Under the pieces are notes generated by a model. The model did no database searches. It saw nothing but the letters and a program-made list of their open reading frames with translations, and was not told where the DNA came from. The translations under genes and the position numbers were made by a program. A stretch of DNA of 64,000 bases from JBGPEQ01 sp050180895 (lineage in GTDB: Bacteria > Pseudomonadota > Alphaproteobacteria > Dongiales > Dongiaceae), in NCBI GenBank assembly GCA_050180895.1, contig JBFXDS010000001.1:434001-498000 (forward strand), read 5' to 3'. This document shows, piece by piece, positions 16,671 to 25,754 of the stretch (positions are counted from its first letter, which is position 1; every line of letters begins with the position of its first letter).

Positions 16671-17188
16671 CGCCCAGCCGTATCCCCAGGCTCACGACCG
16701 AGCGCCTTACTCTCCGTGCCCCGGTAATCGACGATTTCGCAGCGTATGCGCGGCTGATGGCCTCGCCGCGCTCTGTGGGCATGGGCGGCCCCTTCGACAC
16801 GCGCGTCGCCTGGGGTCTCTTCTGCCATGACGTTGCGCTGTGGCACCTCTTTGGTCATGGCGCGCTGATGATCGACCTTACCCTGACGGGCGAGTGCGTG
16901 GGTCAGGTCGGCATCAACCACGGTCCCCTCTTCCCGGAGAAGGAGTTGGGATGGCAGGTCTACGAGGGGTACGAAGGCAACGGCTACGCTACGGAGGCTG
17001 CCCGCGCGCTGCGCGACTGGGCCTTCGGCGCCTTGGGTCTGCGCACCCTCGTCAGCTACATTGACCCCGGAAATTCCCGCTCCGCCGCCGTTGCCGAGCG
17101 GCTGGGCGCCGTGCTCGATCAGACGGCGCCGCGGCAGGATCCCGAAGATCTCGTCTATCGCCACCGCGCGCCGTCAAAGGCGACGTAA
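16664..17188 (+). CDS. GNAT acetyltransferase, RimJ/RimL type
   Basis: This 174-residue protein begins IPRLTTERLTLRAPVIDDF, the usual start of RimJ/RimL-like acetyltransferases. The acetyl-CoA loop is in YEGYEGNGYATEAARALRDW, followed by SYIDPGNSRSAAVAERLGA. The family acetylates protein N-termini or small amines. It is coupled to the AraC gene by a 7-nt overlap. The substrate is not predictable. Confidence 0.85.
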   Translation: MLAPSRIPRLTTERLTLRAPVIDDFAAYARLMASPRSVGMGGPFDTRVAWGLFCHDVALWHLFGHGALMIDLTLTGECVGQVGINHGPLFPEKELGWQVYEGYEGNGYATEAARALRDWAFGALGLRTLVSYIDPGNSRSAAVAERLGAVLDQTAPRQDPEDLVYRHRAPSKAT

Positions 17189-17199
17189 ACAGGGGATAT

Positions 17200-17889
17200 A
17201 TGCGCGACAAGGATGGACCGAGCATGCCTGACTTCGACGAGATCCGGCAGGCCGCACGCCGGCGGGTCGGCGATGCCGAGCTGCGTGCCCGCATGCCGGA
17301 GGTCGGCACGTCCGAGGTGCTGCGCGCGGTCGCCGACGACAGGTATCTGTCGCTGATGTCGCGGCGCGTCTTCCGCGCCGGCCTCAGCCATAGTCTCGTC
17401 GATGCGCGATGGCCGGCCTTCGAGGAGGTCTTTCACGGCTTCGACCTCCGGCGCGTGCGGGCCATGAATGACGAAGAGGTCGAGTCGCTGATGAGCGATC
17501 GGCGTCTGATCCGCCACTGGGGCAAGATCAAGTCCGTGCCGTCCAATGCGGCGGCCATGCAGCAGCTCGCCGAGCAGCATGGCGGCTTCGGCGCCTACCT
17601 GGCCGGCTGGCCGGAGTCCGACATCGTCGGCCTGTGGGCCGATCTCGCCAAACGGTTCCGGCAGATGGGCGGCAATTCCGGTCCGTCCTTCCTGCGCATG
17701 GTCGGCAAGGACACGTTCATCCTGACCCCATCCGTGATCGCCGCGCTCAACCATTGGAAGGCCTTCGCGGGCACGCCGAATTCCAAGCCCGATCGCGCCA
17801 AGGTGCAGGCGGCCTTCAACGCCTGGACCGACGAGACGGGTCTTCCGCTTGCCCATCTCAGCATGACCCTCGCCCTCTCGGTGGATTGA
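17200..17889 (+). CDS. DNA-3-methyladenine glycosylase I family protein
   Basis: This protein of about 229 residues has the Tag fold. SRRVFRAGLSHSLVDARWPAF corresponds to the segment with FxAGLSW in Tag, and SVPSNAAAMQQLAEQHGGF also matches the family. AGGGG five bases before ATG 17200 supports this start; ATG 17224 is possible. The enzyme removes alkylated adenine from DNA (base-excision repair). The canonical C-terminal Cys/His zinc cluster of E. coli Tag is not evident, as in the long alphaproteobacterial subgroup. It follows the GNAT gene by 11 nt, probably in the same transcript. Confidence 0.78.
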   Translation: MRDKDGPSMPDFDEIRQAARRRVGDAELRARMPEVGTSEVLRAVADDRYLSLMSRRVFRAGLSHSLVDARWPAFEEVFHGFDLRRVRAMNDEEVESLMSDRRLIRHWGKIKSVPSNAAAMQQLAEQHGGFGAYLAGWPESDIVGLWADLAKRFRQMGGNSGPSFLRMVGKDTFILTPSVIAALNHWKAFAGTPNSKPDRAKVQAAFNAWTDETGLPLAHLSMTLALSVD

Positions 17890-17908
17890 CCGGGCTGGAG
17901 CCCGCCGA

Positions 17909-19303
17909 CTATCCCGGCGGAAACGGCCAAGGCCGCGCCTGCTCGAAGGCGCGGGCGGCGCACAGCACGCGGGCGTCGTCGTAGAGCGCACCGATGATCT
18001 GCAGGCCGACGGGCAGGCCGGCCTTGGTCAGGCCGCAGGGCACGGTCGCCGCCGGTTGGCGCGTCAGGTTGAATGGGTAGGTGAAGGGCGTCCAGCTCGT
18101 CCACCGCTTCCGCCCGTCGCCGTCCGGCACCTCGCGGCCGGCGGCGAAGGCCGGGATCGGCAGGGTCGGCGTCAGCAGCAGATCCCAGCGTTGATGGAAC
18201 AGATTCATGGCCACGCCCATGGCCTCTCGCGCCTTCACCGCCGCGAGATAGTCGAGGAGGGGCAGGTCGGCGCCTGCCGCGGCGATCTCCACCAGCCCGG
18301 GATCCATCAACTCGCGCTGCGCCGGCGTGAAGGCGCGCAGGGCATTGGCGGCACCCGGAAACCAGTGGCGAGCGAAGGTCTCGGCGCTGTCCGGCAGCTC
18401 AGGGACCGCCTCCTCCACGGCCGCGCCCAGCCCGGCGAAGACCTTGGCCGACGCCGCCACGAGGGCCGCGACCTCCGGATCGACCGGTGCGCCGGCAAGC
18501 GTCGGCGCAAAGGCGATGCGCAGGCCCCGCACCCCGTCTTCCAGGCCGTCGCGATAGTCGCGGCCGTCCGCCGGCAGGGCGTAGCAGTCGCGCGCGTCCG
18601 GCTGTGCCAGCACGGTCAGCATCAGGGCCGCGTCGGCCACCGTGCGCGTCATCGGCCCGACATGGGCCAGCGTGCCGAAGGGCGAGGGCGGGTGCGCCGG
18701 CACCCGGCCGAAGCTCTGCTTGAAGCCGAAGATGCCGGTGAAGCCGGCGGGGATGCGGATGGAGCCGCCGCCGTCGGTGCCGATATGGAGCGCGCCCATG
18801 CCGGTCGCCGCCGCCACGGCCGCGCCGCCGCTGGAGCCGCCGGGCGTCGTCTCCGGGTTCCAGGGGTTGCGGGTGATGCCCGTCAGCGGGCTGTCGGTGA
18901 CGCCCTTCCAGCCGAACTCCGGCGTCGTCGTCCGCCCTAGCAGCACGGCGCCCTGCTCGCGCAGGCGGGCGACAGCGGGCGCGTCCTCCTCCCAGGGCTG
19001 GTCGGGCGAGACGGCCCTGGAGCCGCGCAGGGTCGGCCAGCCCTTGGCCAGGACGATGTCCTTGATCGAGGTCGGGACCCCATCGACGAGGCCGATCGGC
19101 GCGCCGCGCTGCCAGCGCTCCTCGGACCGGCGGGCGGCGGCGAGCGCGCCCTCTTCGTCCACCAGGCAGAAGGCGTTGAGCCGGCCGTCGAGGGCGGCGA
19201 TGCGGCCCAGCGCCGCCTTGGCCGCCTCCACAGGCGACAGCCTGCGGGCGCGGTAGTTCGCCAACAGCTCCGTCGCCGGCATGAGGGCGAGATCGCGCGA
19301 CAT
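17909..19303 (-). CDS. Amidase (amidase signature family)
   Basis: This 464-residue protein starts at ATG 19303. The Ser-cisSer-Lys triad is visible: Lys in GVPTSIKDIV, the Gly/Ser-rich TPGGSSGGAAVA, and the nucleophile region GTDGGGSIRIPAGFTGIFG. Members hydrolyse amides, including indoleacetamide, nicotinamide analogues and aryl acylamides. It converges on the tag-like gene, with about 20 bp between the stops. It is divergent from the Ser/Thr kinase. The substrate is unknown. Confidence 0.9.
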   Translation of the reverse strand: MSRDLALMPATELLANYRARRLSPVEAAKAALGRIAALDGRLNAFCLVDEEGALAAARRSEERWQRGAPIGLVDGVPTSIKDIVLAKGWPTLRGSRAVSPDQPWEEDAPAVARLREQGAVLLGRTTTPEFGWKGVTDSPLTGITRNPWNPETTPGGSSGGAAVAAATGMGALHIGTDGGGSIRIPAGFTGIFGFKQSFGRVPAHPPSPFGTLAHVGPMTRTVADAALMLTVLAQPDARDCYALPADGRDYRDGLEDGVRGLRIAFAPTLAGAPVDPEVAALVAASAKVFAGLGAAVEEAVPELPDSAETFARHWFPGAANALRAFTPAQRELMDPGLVEIAAAGADLPLLDYLAAVKAREAMGVAMNLFHQRWDLLLTPTLPIPAFAAGREVPDGDGRKRWTSWTPFTYPFNLTRQPAATVPCGLTKAGLPVGLQIIGALYDDARVLCAARAFEQARPWPFPPG

Positions 19304-19449
19304 GACAGTCGCCTCCGCTGTTCGAGGGATCGCTTGGTTAAGCCGGAGTAAACGGCAGGCCGGCGGCGGCGTCAAAAGATCGTTAAGCCCCGGCGTGTAG
19401 CTTGGGCCGTAACTCACGAACCACTCCAGCAGCAATCGCCCGCATCGAA

Positions 19450-21306
19450 ATGCGCAAACGGTCGATCTCCACCCTTGCCCTGCCGGCCGTCGAGCCGGCT
19501 GCGGACGACGCACGGTCCGACGAGACCGTGTTCGTCGCGCCACCCGTCCGCACGATCCAGCAGGCGCTGGGCGAGGCGGTCGGCGTGGCGCCGCGGCTGG
19601 AGGTCGGCCAGATGCTCAACGGCCGCTTCGTCCTGGCGCAGCGGCTGGGCGAGGGCGGAATGGGCACGGTGTTCAAGGCGCTCGATCTGCGCAAGCAGGA
19701 GGCGCAAGACCGCAACCCCTTCGTCGCCCTCAAGGTGCTGAACGAGGACTTCCGCCGTCACCCGGAGGCGCTCCGCTCGCTGCAGCGCGAGACCAAGAAG
19801 GCGCAGGCCCTGGCGCATCCGAACGTCATCACTGTCCACGACTTCGATCGCGACGGCGCCACGCTCTACATGACCATGGAGTATCTGCCGGGCCAGTCGC
19901 TCGATCGGATCGTCCGCGCTCCGGGCTTCAAGGGGCTGCCGCGGCCGGAGACGTTCAGGATCGTCCGCGACATCGGTGCCGCCCTGGTCTATGCACACGA
20001 GAATGGGATCATCCATCTCGATCTGAAGCCGGCCAACATCATCGTCGCCGAGAGCGGGCGGACCAAGGTCATCGACTTCGGCATCGCCCGCGCCGTCGCC
20101 CGGCCGCAGGTGGAGCATGGCGACGATACCGTCTTCGACGCCGGCGTGCTGAACGCCCTGACGCCGACCTATGCCAGCCCGGAGATGCTCACCAACCAGC
20201 CGCCGGACCCGCGCGACGACGTCTTCGCGCTCGCCTGCATCGCCTACGAGCTGCTGACCGGCCGCCACCCGTTCGGCCGGGCACCGGCGACGGAGGCGCA
20301 GAAGGCGGCCCTCAAGGCGATCAAGCCGCCGGCCTTGTCCAGCTACCAGTGGCGGGCGCTGCAGCGCGGCCTGTCGTTCGACCGCGAGGCGCGGACGCCG
20401 ACGGTGGCGCGGTTCGTCGCCGAGGTGACGGCCAAGGCGTGGTGGCGGCGTCACATCATGCCGCTCATCGGCCTGGCGGCGCTGATCGCCGGCGCCGCGG
20501 CCGCGTCCTTCTACTTCGAGGAGACGGCGCCTGAACGGATGGGCGTGGCGGCGCCCAAGAATCCGGCGGTATCGCAGGTCGACTGGACAGCCGAGATGCA
20601 TAACCGGCTGGCGTCGGCGGCCGAGGAGGCGGTGCGCATCGCGGAAGCGGCGATGCGCGTGCGAACCGACGCGGCGATGGCCTCGGCCCGCTCCGCCGCG
20701 CTGGCCCAGGCGGATCGCGACAACGTCACGACCTATGCGGCGCGGAAGGCACTGGCCGAGGCGGCCGCGCTCGCCGCCGTGCGGGCGGAGGCGGACCATC
20801 AGGCAGCCGTCGCCGCCGAGGCTGCCCGCATCGCCCAGGCCCAGGAGGACGCCCGCAAGGCCGCGGTCGAGCGGGCGGCGGCCCTGGCCGGCAAAGGGGA
20901 CAAAGCGGCCCGCGCCGCGGCGGCGGCGGCGGTGACCCGGGTCATGGGGGCCGCCAACGAGGCCAGCCGCCTGTCTGCCGCCGAAGATGCAGCGCGTGTG
21001 GTCGCAGAGCAGGAAGTGGCGCGTCAGGCTCAGGTGGCGGCGCAGGCGACGCGCAATGCCGCCGAGGAGCACGCGCGCAGCCTCGGAGGAGCGGATGCGG
21101 CGGCCCGGACGGAGGAGATGCTCGGCCGTCCCGAACGGGTGTCGATCCAGCAGCGACTGAGCGCGGCCGGCTTCTACCGCGGCACCGCCGACGGCAGCTT
21201 CGGTCCGGCGACGCGCGCGGCGATCGCCGCCTACCAGCGCGCCAACGACCTGCCGGCGACGGGTATCCTGACGCCTGCCGAGATCGCCGCCCTGCTCGAC
21301 AACTAG
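19450..21306 (+). CDS. Ser/Thr protein kinase with membrane helix, Ala-rich coiled region and peptidoglycan-binding tail
   Basis: This 618-residue protein starts at ATG 19450. The kinase domain (about 58-325) has the P-loop GEGGMGTVFKA, VALKVLNE with the Lys, and the activation segment FGIARAV after IDFG. The catalytic loop is IHLDLKPANII: the Asp and Asn are kept but HRD is HLD, so it is a non-RD kinase. A membrane helix follows near 337-357. About 170 Ala/Glu/Arg-rich residues likely form a periplasmic helix. The end (about 555-615, QQRLSAAGFYRGTADGSFGP) is a PG_binding_1 domain. It probably senses cell-wall state across the inner membrane. Confidence 0.85.
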   Translation: MRKRSISTLALPAVEPAADDARSDETVFVAPPVRTIQQALGEAVGVAPRLEVGQMLNGRFVLAQRLGEGGMGTVFKALDLRKQEAQDRNPFVALKVLNEDFRRHPEALRSLQRETKKAQALAHPNVITVHDFDRDGATLYMTMEYLPGQSLDRIVRAPGFKGLPRPETFRIVRDIGAALVYAHENGIIHLDLKPANIIVAESGRTKVIDFGIARAVARPQVEHGDDTVFDAGVLNALTPTYASPEMLTNQPPDPRDDVFALACIAYELLTGRHPFGRAPATEAQKAALKAIKPPALSSYQWRALQRGLSFDREARTPTVARFVAEVTAKAWWRRHIMPLIGLAALIAGAAAASFYFEETAPERMGVAAPKNPAVSQVDWTAEMHNRLASAAEEAVRIAEAAMRVRTDAAMASARSAALAQADRDNVTTYAARKALAEAAALAAVRAEADHQAAVAAEAARIAQAQEDARKAAVERAAALAGKGDKAARAAAAAAVTRVMGAANEASRLSAAEDAARVVAEQEVARQAQVAAQATRNAAEEHARSLGGADAAARTEEMLGRPERVSIQQRLSAAGFYRGTADGSFGPATRAAIAAYQRANDLPATGILTPAEIAALLDN

Positions 21307-21349
21307 CCTTTCTGGCCAGCGAAGCTTAGCCGGCGATTTGCGCAGCGAC

Positions 21350-21365
21350 TGTGACCGAGATCACA
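21350..21365. promoter_or_regulatory. CRP/FNR-type operator, exact TGTGA-N6-TCACA
   Basis: TGTGACCGAGATCACA is a perfect 5+5 match to the CRP consensus half-sites, with a six-base spacer. It lies 44 bp after the kinase stop and about 100 bp upstream of the MFS gene at 21467, a position fitting activation of that gene. Another exact site is at 29336. Confidence 0.65.
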
Positions 21366-21466
21366 ACCCTCCGAATCCTGGCAGACTAGTAGAGGTTGTG
21401 AGTGGACGCAGACGACCGGTAGAGTGACCCCCCGATCCTTCCGCACGCCAGCCCTCGCCTATGTGA

Positions 21467-22624
21467 TTGATGACTGACGATACGCTGACCCAGGCCCAGC
21501 GCAACCAGAGCCTCGCGGCCATCATCGGCACGGCCTTCGGTGTCGGCGTCGCCGTCGGCGCGATCGTGCCGCTGGTCTCGCTGTCGCTCGCGCGCGACGG
21601 CTATGACGGCGTGAGGATCGGGATCAATTCGGCGATGCTTCCCCTGGCCGTGATGCTCATGGGGCCGCTGATGCCGAGGATCATCGCCCGGCTCGGAACC
21701 CTCCCCTCGATCTATCTGGGGCTGGGCGTGGCCGCTATCGGCGTCCTGCTGTTTCCGATCTTCCCGAACTATTATGCTTGGTGCGCCATTCGCTTCCTCA
21801 TCGGACTCGCCAGCGCGATTCACTGGATCACGAGCGAGACCTGGATAAACCTGATGGCGACCAGCCGGAGCCGCAGCCGGGTCATGAGCATCTACGCCTC
21901 GGTGATGGCGCTGGGCTTCGTGCTCGGGCCGATGGTCATCAATCTGACGGGAATCGACGGCTGGCTGCCGTTCTTCGCCGTGTCGGTCGCGCTGTGCGTC
22001 GCCCTGCTGCCGGTCGCCCTGGCGCGGCAGGTCGTGCCTGCGGTGTCCGTGCATGGAACCGTCAGCGTCACGGCCGCCTTCGCGGCCGCGCCTACGGTCA
22101 TGATGGCGGCCCTGGTGGCCGGTTTCGTCGACGCCAGCCTCTTCGCCCTGATCCCCGTGTATGAGCTGCGCGCCGGCTTCGATCGCGCGCTGGCCGTGGC
22201 CTCTCTCAGTATCTTCATGGCGGGCAACCTGATCCTGCAGCTTCCGCTCGGCTGGCTGGCCGATCATACGAGTCGGCGCGGCGTCCTACTGCTGAGCGCG
22301 GGGGTCGTCGCCGCCGGTGCGGTCGTCTATCCGTTGTTGCTGGGGTCGCTGCCCTTGCTGTGGTTGATGATGTTCCTGTGGGGCGGCGTCAGCTGGGGGA
22401 TCTATACCCTGGGGCTGGCCTTGATGGGGGAACGAGTCCCGGCCGGGCAGCTCGCCGTCGCCAACTCGGCCTTCGTCATGATGTACGAGCTCGGCAGTTT
22501 CGGCGGGCCGATCCTCGCGGGCGGCGCGATGGATACGTGGCCGAGATTCGGCATGCCCACGGTCATCGCGGTCGCGGCGGCGACTCTGCTGGTCTTCGGG
22601 CTCGTGCGCAATCACCGTCACTGA
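21467..22624 (+). CDS. MFS transporter (YcaD/UMF-like)
   Basis: This 385-residue protein has twelve predicted membrane helices. It starts with a helix at AIIGTAFGVGVAVGAIVPL and has the intracellular loop MPRIIARLG. FLIGLASAIHWITSETWINL matches the conserved helix 4-5 region of YcaD-like transporters. GWLADHTSRRGVLL is the second-half loop. The start may be 21467 or 21470 (ATGATG). An exact CRP-type box lies upstream. Its 3' end overlaps the convergent ornithine cyclodeaminase gene by 7 nt. The substrate is unknown. Confidence 0.85.
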   Translation: MMTDDTLTQAQRNQSLAAIIGTAFGVGVAVGAIVPLVSLSLARDGYDGVRIGINSAMLPLAVMLMGPLMPRIIARLGTLPSIYLGLGVAAIGVLLFPIFPNYYAWCAIRFLIGLASAIHWITSETWINLMATSRSRSRVMSIYASVMALGFVLGPMVINLTGIDGWLPFFAVSVALCVALLPVALARQVVPAVSVHGTVSVTAAFAAAPTVMMAALVAGFVDASLFALIPVYELRAGFDRALAVASLSIFMAGNLILQLPLGWLADHTSRRGVLLLSAGVVAAGAVVYPLLLGSLPLLWLMMFLWGGVSWGIYTLGLALMGERVPAGQLAVANSAFVMMYELGSFGGPILAGGAMDTWPRFGMPTVIAVAAATLLVFGLVRNHRH

Positions 22625-23562
22625 CGGGCTCCCAATCGCTCCAGAATATGCTGGGCGGTGCCGAGATCCTCGTGACCGCCGCCACCCGATTTGAACAGCG
22701 TGATCTCGTCCTCGCTCCGGCGGCCCGGCCGTTCGCCGCGCGCGAGCTGGAACGTATCGGTCACCGCCTCCTTCCGTAGAATCCCCGCGGCAAGCGGCTG
22801 GCTGATATCGCCGCAATGATCGCCGGCGGTGAACCAGGCGTCGATGAACACGCGAGAGCGCCGGATCGCCTCGTCGTCGGCCTCGCGCATGTCCGGACGG
22901 TAGCCGCCGACGAGATCGAGATGGATTCCGGGGCGCAGCCACGCGCCCTGGATCACCGGTTCCGTCGCCATGGTGGCGCAGGACACGACATCGGCGCGCT
23001 GCACCACGGCGGGGAGGTCATCAACGGCCTCGACGGTCAGGCCCGGCCGCGCGAGCGCGGCGGCCATGCGCGCCGCGTTCGCCGCCGTGCGGTTCCAGAC
23101 CATGACATGGGCGACGGGCCGCACGGCGCAGTGAGCCCGGGCGAGGTAGGGCGCCAGCGCGCCGGCGCCGACCATCAGCAGCGTGCGGGCCTCGGCGCGG
23201 GCGAGGTAGGTCGCGGCCAGGGCCGAGTTGGCGGCCGTCTTCCACAGAGTGATGGCGGCGCCGTCGATGGCGGCGAGGGGCAGGCCGTTGCCGCCGTCGA
23301 AGAGGACGTAGAGACCCTGGATCGAGGCAAGGCCCTTGGCGTCGTTCCCGGGGAAGACGCCGACCAGCTTGATGCCCATGTGGCGGTCGAACTGCCAGGC
23401 CGGCAGCAGCAGCCAGTCGTTCTGGCGTCCGTCCGCCAGCGGCTGATGAAGATGGATCGCGCGCGCCTCGTCGACGCCGCGCCGGAACAGCTCGCGCAGG
23501 GCCTCGACGAGCGGCGGAAACTCGAGCCTGACATTCAGCTCGTCGGCGGAGATGTAGCGCAT
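22618..23562 (-). CDS. Ornithine cyclodeaminase/mu-crystallin family protein
   Basis: This 314-residue protein starts MRYISADELNVRLEFPPLV, typical for the family. Substrate and NAD contacts are suggested by MGIKLVGVFPGN, GAAITLWKTAANSALAATY and the Rossmann part TLLMVGAGALAPYLARAH. Members include ornithine cyclodeaminase, alanine dehydrogenase and imine reductases, so the reaction is not certain. It is divergent from a small secreted protein gene and convergent with an MFS gene. Confidence 0.86.
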   Translation of the reverse strand: MRYISADELNVRLEFPPLVEALRELFRRGVDEARAIHLHQPLADGRQNDWLLLPAWQFDRHMGIKLVGVFPGNDAKGLASIQGLYVLFDGGNGLPLAAIDGAAITLWKTAANSALAATYLARAEARTLLMVGAGALAPYLARAHCAVRPVAHVMVWNRTAANAARMAAALARPGLTVEAVDDLPAVVQRADVVSCATMATEPVIQGAWLRPGIHLDLVGGYRPDMREADDEAIRRSRVFIDAWFTAGDHCGDISQPLAAGILRKEAVTDTFQLARGERPGRRSEDEITLFKSGGGGHEDLGTAQHILERLGARQ

Positions 23563-23626
23563 GCGACCTCGTATGCAACCTGCTGCCGGCGTTGGCAGGG
23601 AGCGGGTGGCCCCCTATCATCCGACC

Positions 23627-24142
23627 ATGAAGGCGATCCTATCGAGTCTGGCGGCCGGCGCGCTATGGGTGTCGGCCGCGGCGGCGGACGAGGCGGAGCG
23701 CTGCGGCGAGCTGCCACCGGCGGTGGCGGAGACGAAGGCCGCCATCTTCAAGGCCGCGACGGCCCGCGACTATGCGGCGCTGGCGAAGCTCGCCGATCCC
23801 GACGGGTTCGAATACAGCTTCGGCGAGGAAGGCGGCGACCCTGTCGCCTACTGGAAGGCGGTCGACGCCGAAGGGACGGATATCCGCGCCACCATCGCCG
23901 CCGTCCTCGAGATGGGCTGTGCGGTCGTCGCCTACGAGGAGATGACGGAGTATGTCTGGCCGTTCGCTGCCGACGCAGCCTATGGCGAGCTGACGGCGGC
24001 GGAGAAGGCGGCGCTCGAACGGCTCTATCCCGGGCATGTCGAGGACCAGTACATCGAGGGGACCGCGGTCGGCTACTATGTCGGCTGGCGCCTGTTCATC
24101 GCCGAGGACGGACGCTGGACGGGCTTCGTCGCGGGTGATTGA
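23627..24142 (+). CDS. Secreted protein of unknown function
   Basis: This 171-residue protein has a clear signal peptide (MKAILSSLAAGALWVSAAAA, cleavage before DEAERC). The mature region is acidic with repeated aromatic residues and two cysteines (ERCGEL and LEMGCAVV). I do not recognise a family. It resembles small periplasmic proteins that follow a signal peptide with an NTF2-like stretch (FKAATARDYAALAKLADPD), which is only a suggestion. It converges with the MttB-like gene, with a gap of 3 nt between stops. Confidence 0.7.
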   Translation: MKAILSSLAAGALWVSAAAADEAERCGELPPAVAETKAAIFKAATARDYAALAKLADPDGFEYSFGEEGGDPVAYWKAVDAEGTDIRATIAAVLEMGCAVVAYEEMTEYVWPFAADAAYGELTAAEKAALERLYPGHVEDQYIEGTAVGYYVGWRLFIAEDGRWTGFVAGD

Positions 24143-24145
24143 GCC

Positions 24146-25678
24146 TCACGTCACGGCGTTCGGCAGCTCCGCCTTCCGCTTCTGAATGAATTCCTTGAGC
24201 GCCTCGTCAATGGCCGGGTCGAGCGGGGGCGGCTCGTATTGCGCCAGCAGGCGCTGCGCTGCTTCGGTGGCGCGCCGGTTGGCGTCCTTGCCGCCTTCGG
24301 CCTCCCATTGCTCGAAGCTGTTGTTGTCGGCGATCTGCGACGTGTAGAAGGCGGTCTTGAAGTTGCGCTGGGTGTGGGCGCAGCCGAGATAGTGGCCGCC
24401 CGGGCCGACCTCGCGGATCGCCTCCATGGCGCGGCTCTCCTCCGAAAGGTCCAGGCCCTTGGCGAACTGCTGGAGCATGGCGATCTGGTCGGCGTCGAGC
24501 ATGAACTTGCCGTAGCCGGCGGCGAGGCCGGCCTCCAGCCAGCCGGCCGAATGCAGCACGAAGTTCGTGCCGGCGAGGAGCGTCGGGATCATCGTGCCCA
24601 TCGACTCGTAGGCGGCCTGGGCGTCGGCGATCTTGGCGCCCGTGAGCATGCCGCCGGCCCGCACGGGCACGCCGTACTTTCGCGCGAGCTGGGTGGAGAC
24701 ATAGATCATCTGCGCCGGTTCCGGCGTGCCCATCATCGGCGCGCCCGACTGCATGGAAACGGTCGTCGCGAAGATGCCGTAGACCATGGGCGCGCCGGGC
24801 AGCACCAGCTGGGCGAAGGCAATGCCCGCGAGCACCTCGGCGTTGAGCTGGGCGATGGCCCCGGCGGTGGAGGCGGGGGCCATCGCGCCGGCCATGATGA
24901 AGGGCGTCACCAGCACGGCCTGGTTGTTGCGGGCGTAGACCGACAGCGCGCTGAGCATCGTGCCGTCCCACACCATCGGCGAGTTGCAGTTCACCACCGA
25001 GGTGAGGACGGTGTTCTCGCCGACGAAGGAGTCGCCGAAGACGAGCTTGGCCATGGTCACCGTGTCCTCGGCGCGCTCGGGCGCGGTGACGATGCCCATG
25101 AACGGCTTGTCGGAATATTTGATGTGGGAATAGACGATGTCGAGGTGGCGCTTCGGCACGGGCACGTCGACCGGCTCGCAGATGACGCCGCCGGAATGAT
25201 GCAGCTCCGGCGTGAGGTAGGTGAGCTTGATGAAGTTCTGCAGGTCCTCGAGCGTGCCGTAGCGGCGCCTGTTGTCGAAATCGCGCACGAAGGGCGAGCC
25301 GTAGGTGGGCGCCAGCACGGTGTTGCGGCCGCCGATGACGACGCGGCGCTCGGGGTTGCGGGCGTGCTGGGTGTATTCGCGCGGCGCGGTCCTGATGGTC
25401 TTCTCGATCAGGCCGCGCGGGAAGCGGACGCGCTGCCCGTCGACCTCGGCGCCGGCCGCGCGCCACAGCTCAAGGGCCGGCTCGTAGCGGAAATCGATGC
25501 CGATCTCCGCGAGGATGATCATCGACTCCTCGTGGATGATCTCCAGGCCCTCGGCGGTCAGCAGCTCGTAGAGCGGGATCTCCCGGGTGATGTATTTCTT
25601 CTGCACGATCGGTGCGCTGGCGCGCTCCGCCCGCCGGCCCGCCTGGCCGCCCCGGCGCTGTCTCGCGATCTCGGGCAT
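24146..25678 (-). CDS. Non-pyrrolysine MttB homologue (trimethylamine methyltransferase family)
   Basis: This 510-residue TIM-barrel protein belongs to the COG5598 family. Typical segments are EESMIILAEIGIDFRYEPAL near the start, GSPFVRDFDNRRRYGTLED, and GAPMMGTPEPAQMIY. The frame is open with no internal TAG, so pyrrolysine is absent. Characterised non-Pyl members transfer a methyl group from glycine betaine, proline betaine or carnitine to a corrinoid protein. No corrinoid protein or MtgA-like partner is in this window, so the acceptor is unknown. A downstream convergent secreted protein gives no further clue. Confidence 0.88.
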   Translation of the reverse strand: MPEIARQRRGGQAGRRAERASAPIVQKKYITREIPLYELLTAEGLEIIHEESMIILAEIGIDFRYEPALELWRAAGAEVDGQRVRFPRGLIEKTIRTAPREYTQHARNPERRVVIGGRNTVLAPTYGSPFVRDFDNRRRYGTLEDLQNFIKLTYLTPELHHSGGVICEPVDVPVPKRHLDIVYSHIKYSDKPFMGIVTAPERAEDTVTMAKLVFGDSFVGENTVLTSVVNCNSPMVWDGTMLSALSVYARNNQAVLVTPFIMAGAMAPASTAGAIAQLNAEVLAGIAFAQLVLPGAPMVYGIFATTVSMQSGAPMMGTPEPAQMIYVSTQLARKYGVPVRAGGMLTGAKIADAQAAYESMGTMIPTLLAGTNFVLHSAGWLEAGLAAGYGKFMLDADQIAMLQQFAKGLDLSEESRAMEAIREVGPGGHYLGCAHTQRNFKTAFYTSQIADNNSFEQWEAEGGKDANRRATEAAQRLLAQYEPPPLDPAIDEALKEFIQKRKAELPNAVT

Positions 25679-25754
25679 CCGTTTGCTCCTGCTCTATCAA
25701 AGGCGAGCGTAGGGCCGGGGCGCCGCGCGGGTCAATGAATGCCGCGACGCGACG

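Noticed and set aside
24146..25678. MttB homologue considered as a pyrrolysine-containing trimethylamine methyltransferase
   Set aside because: The frame has no internal TAG, and no Pyl genes are nearby.
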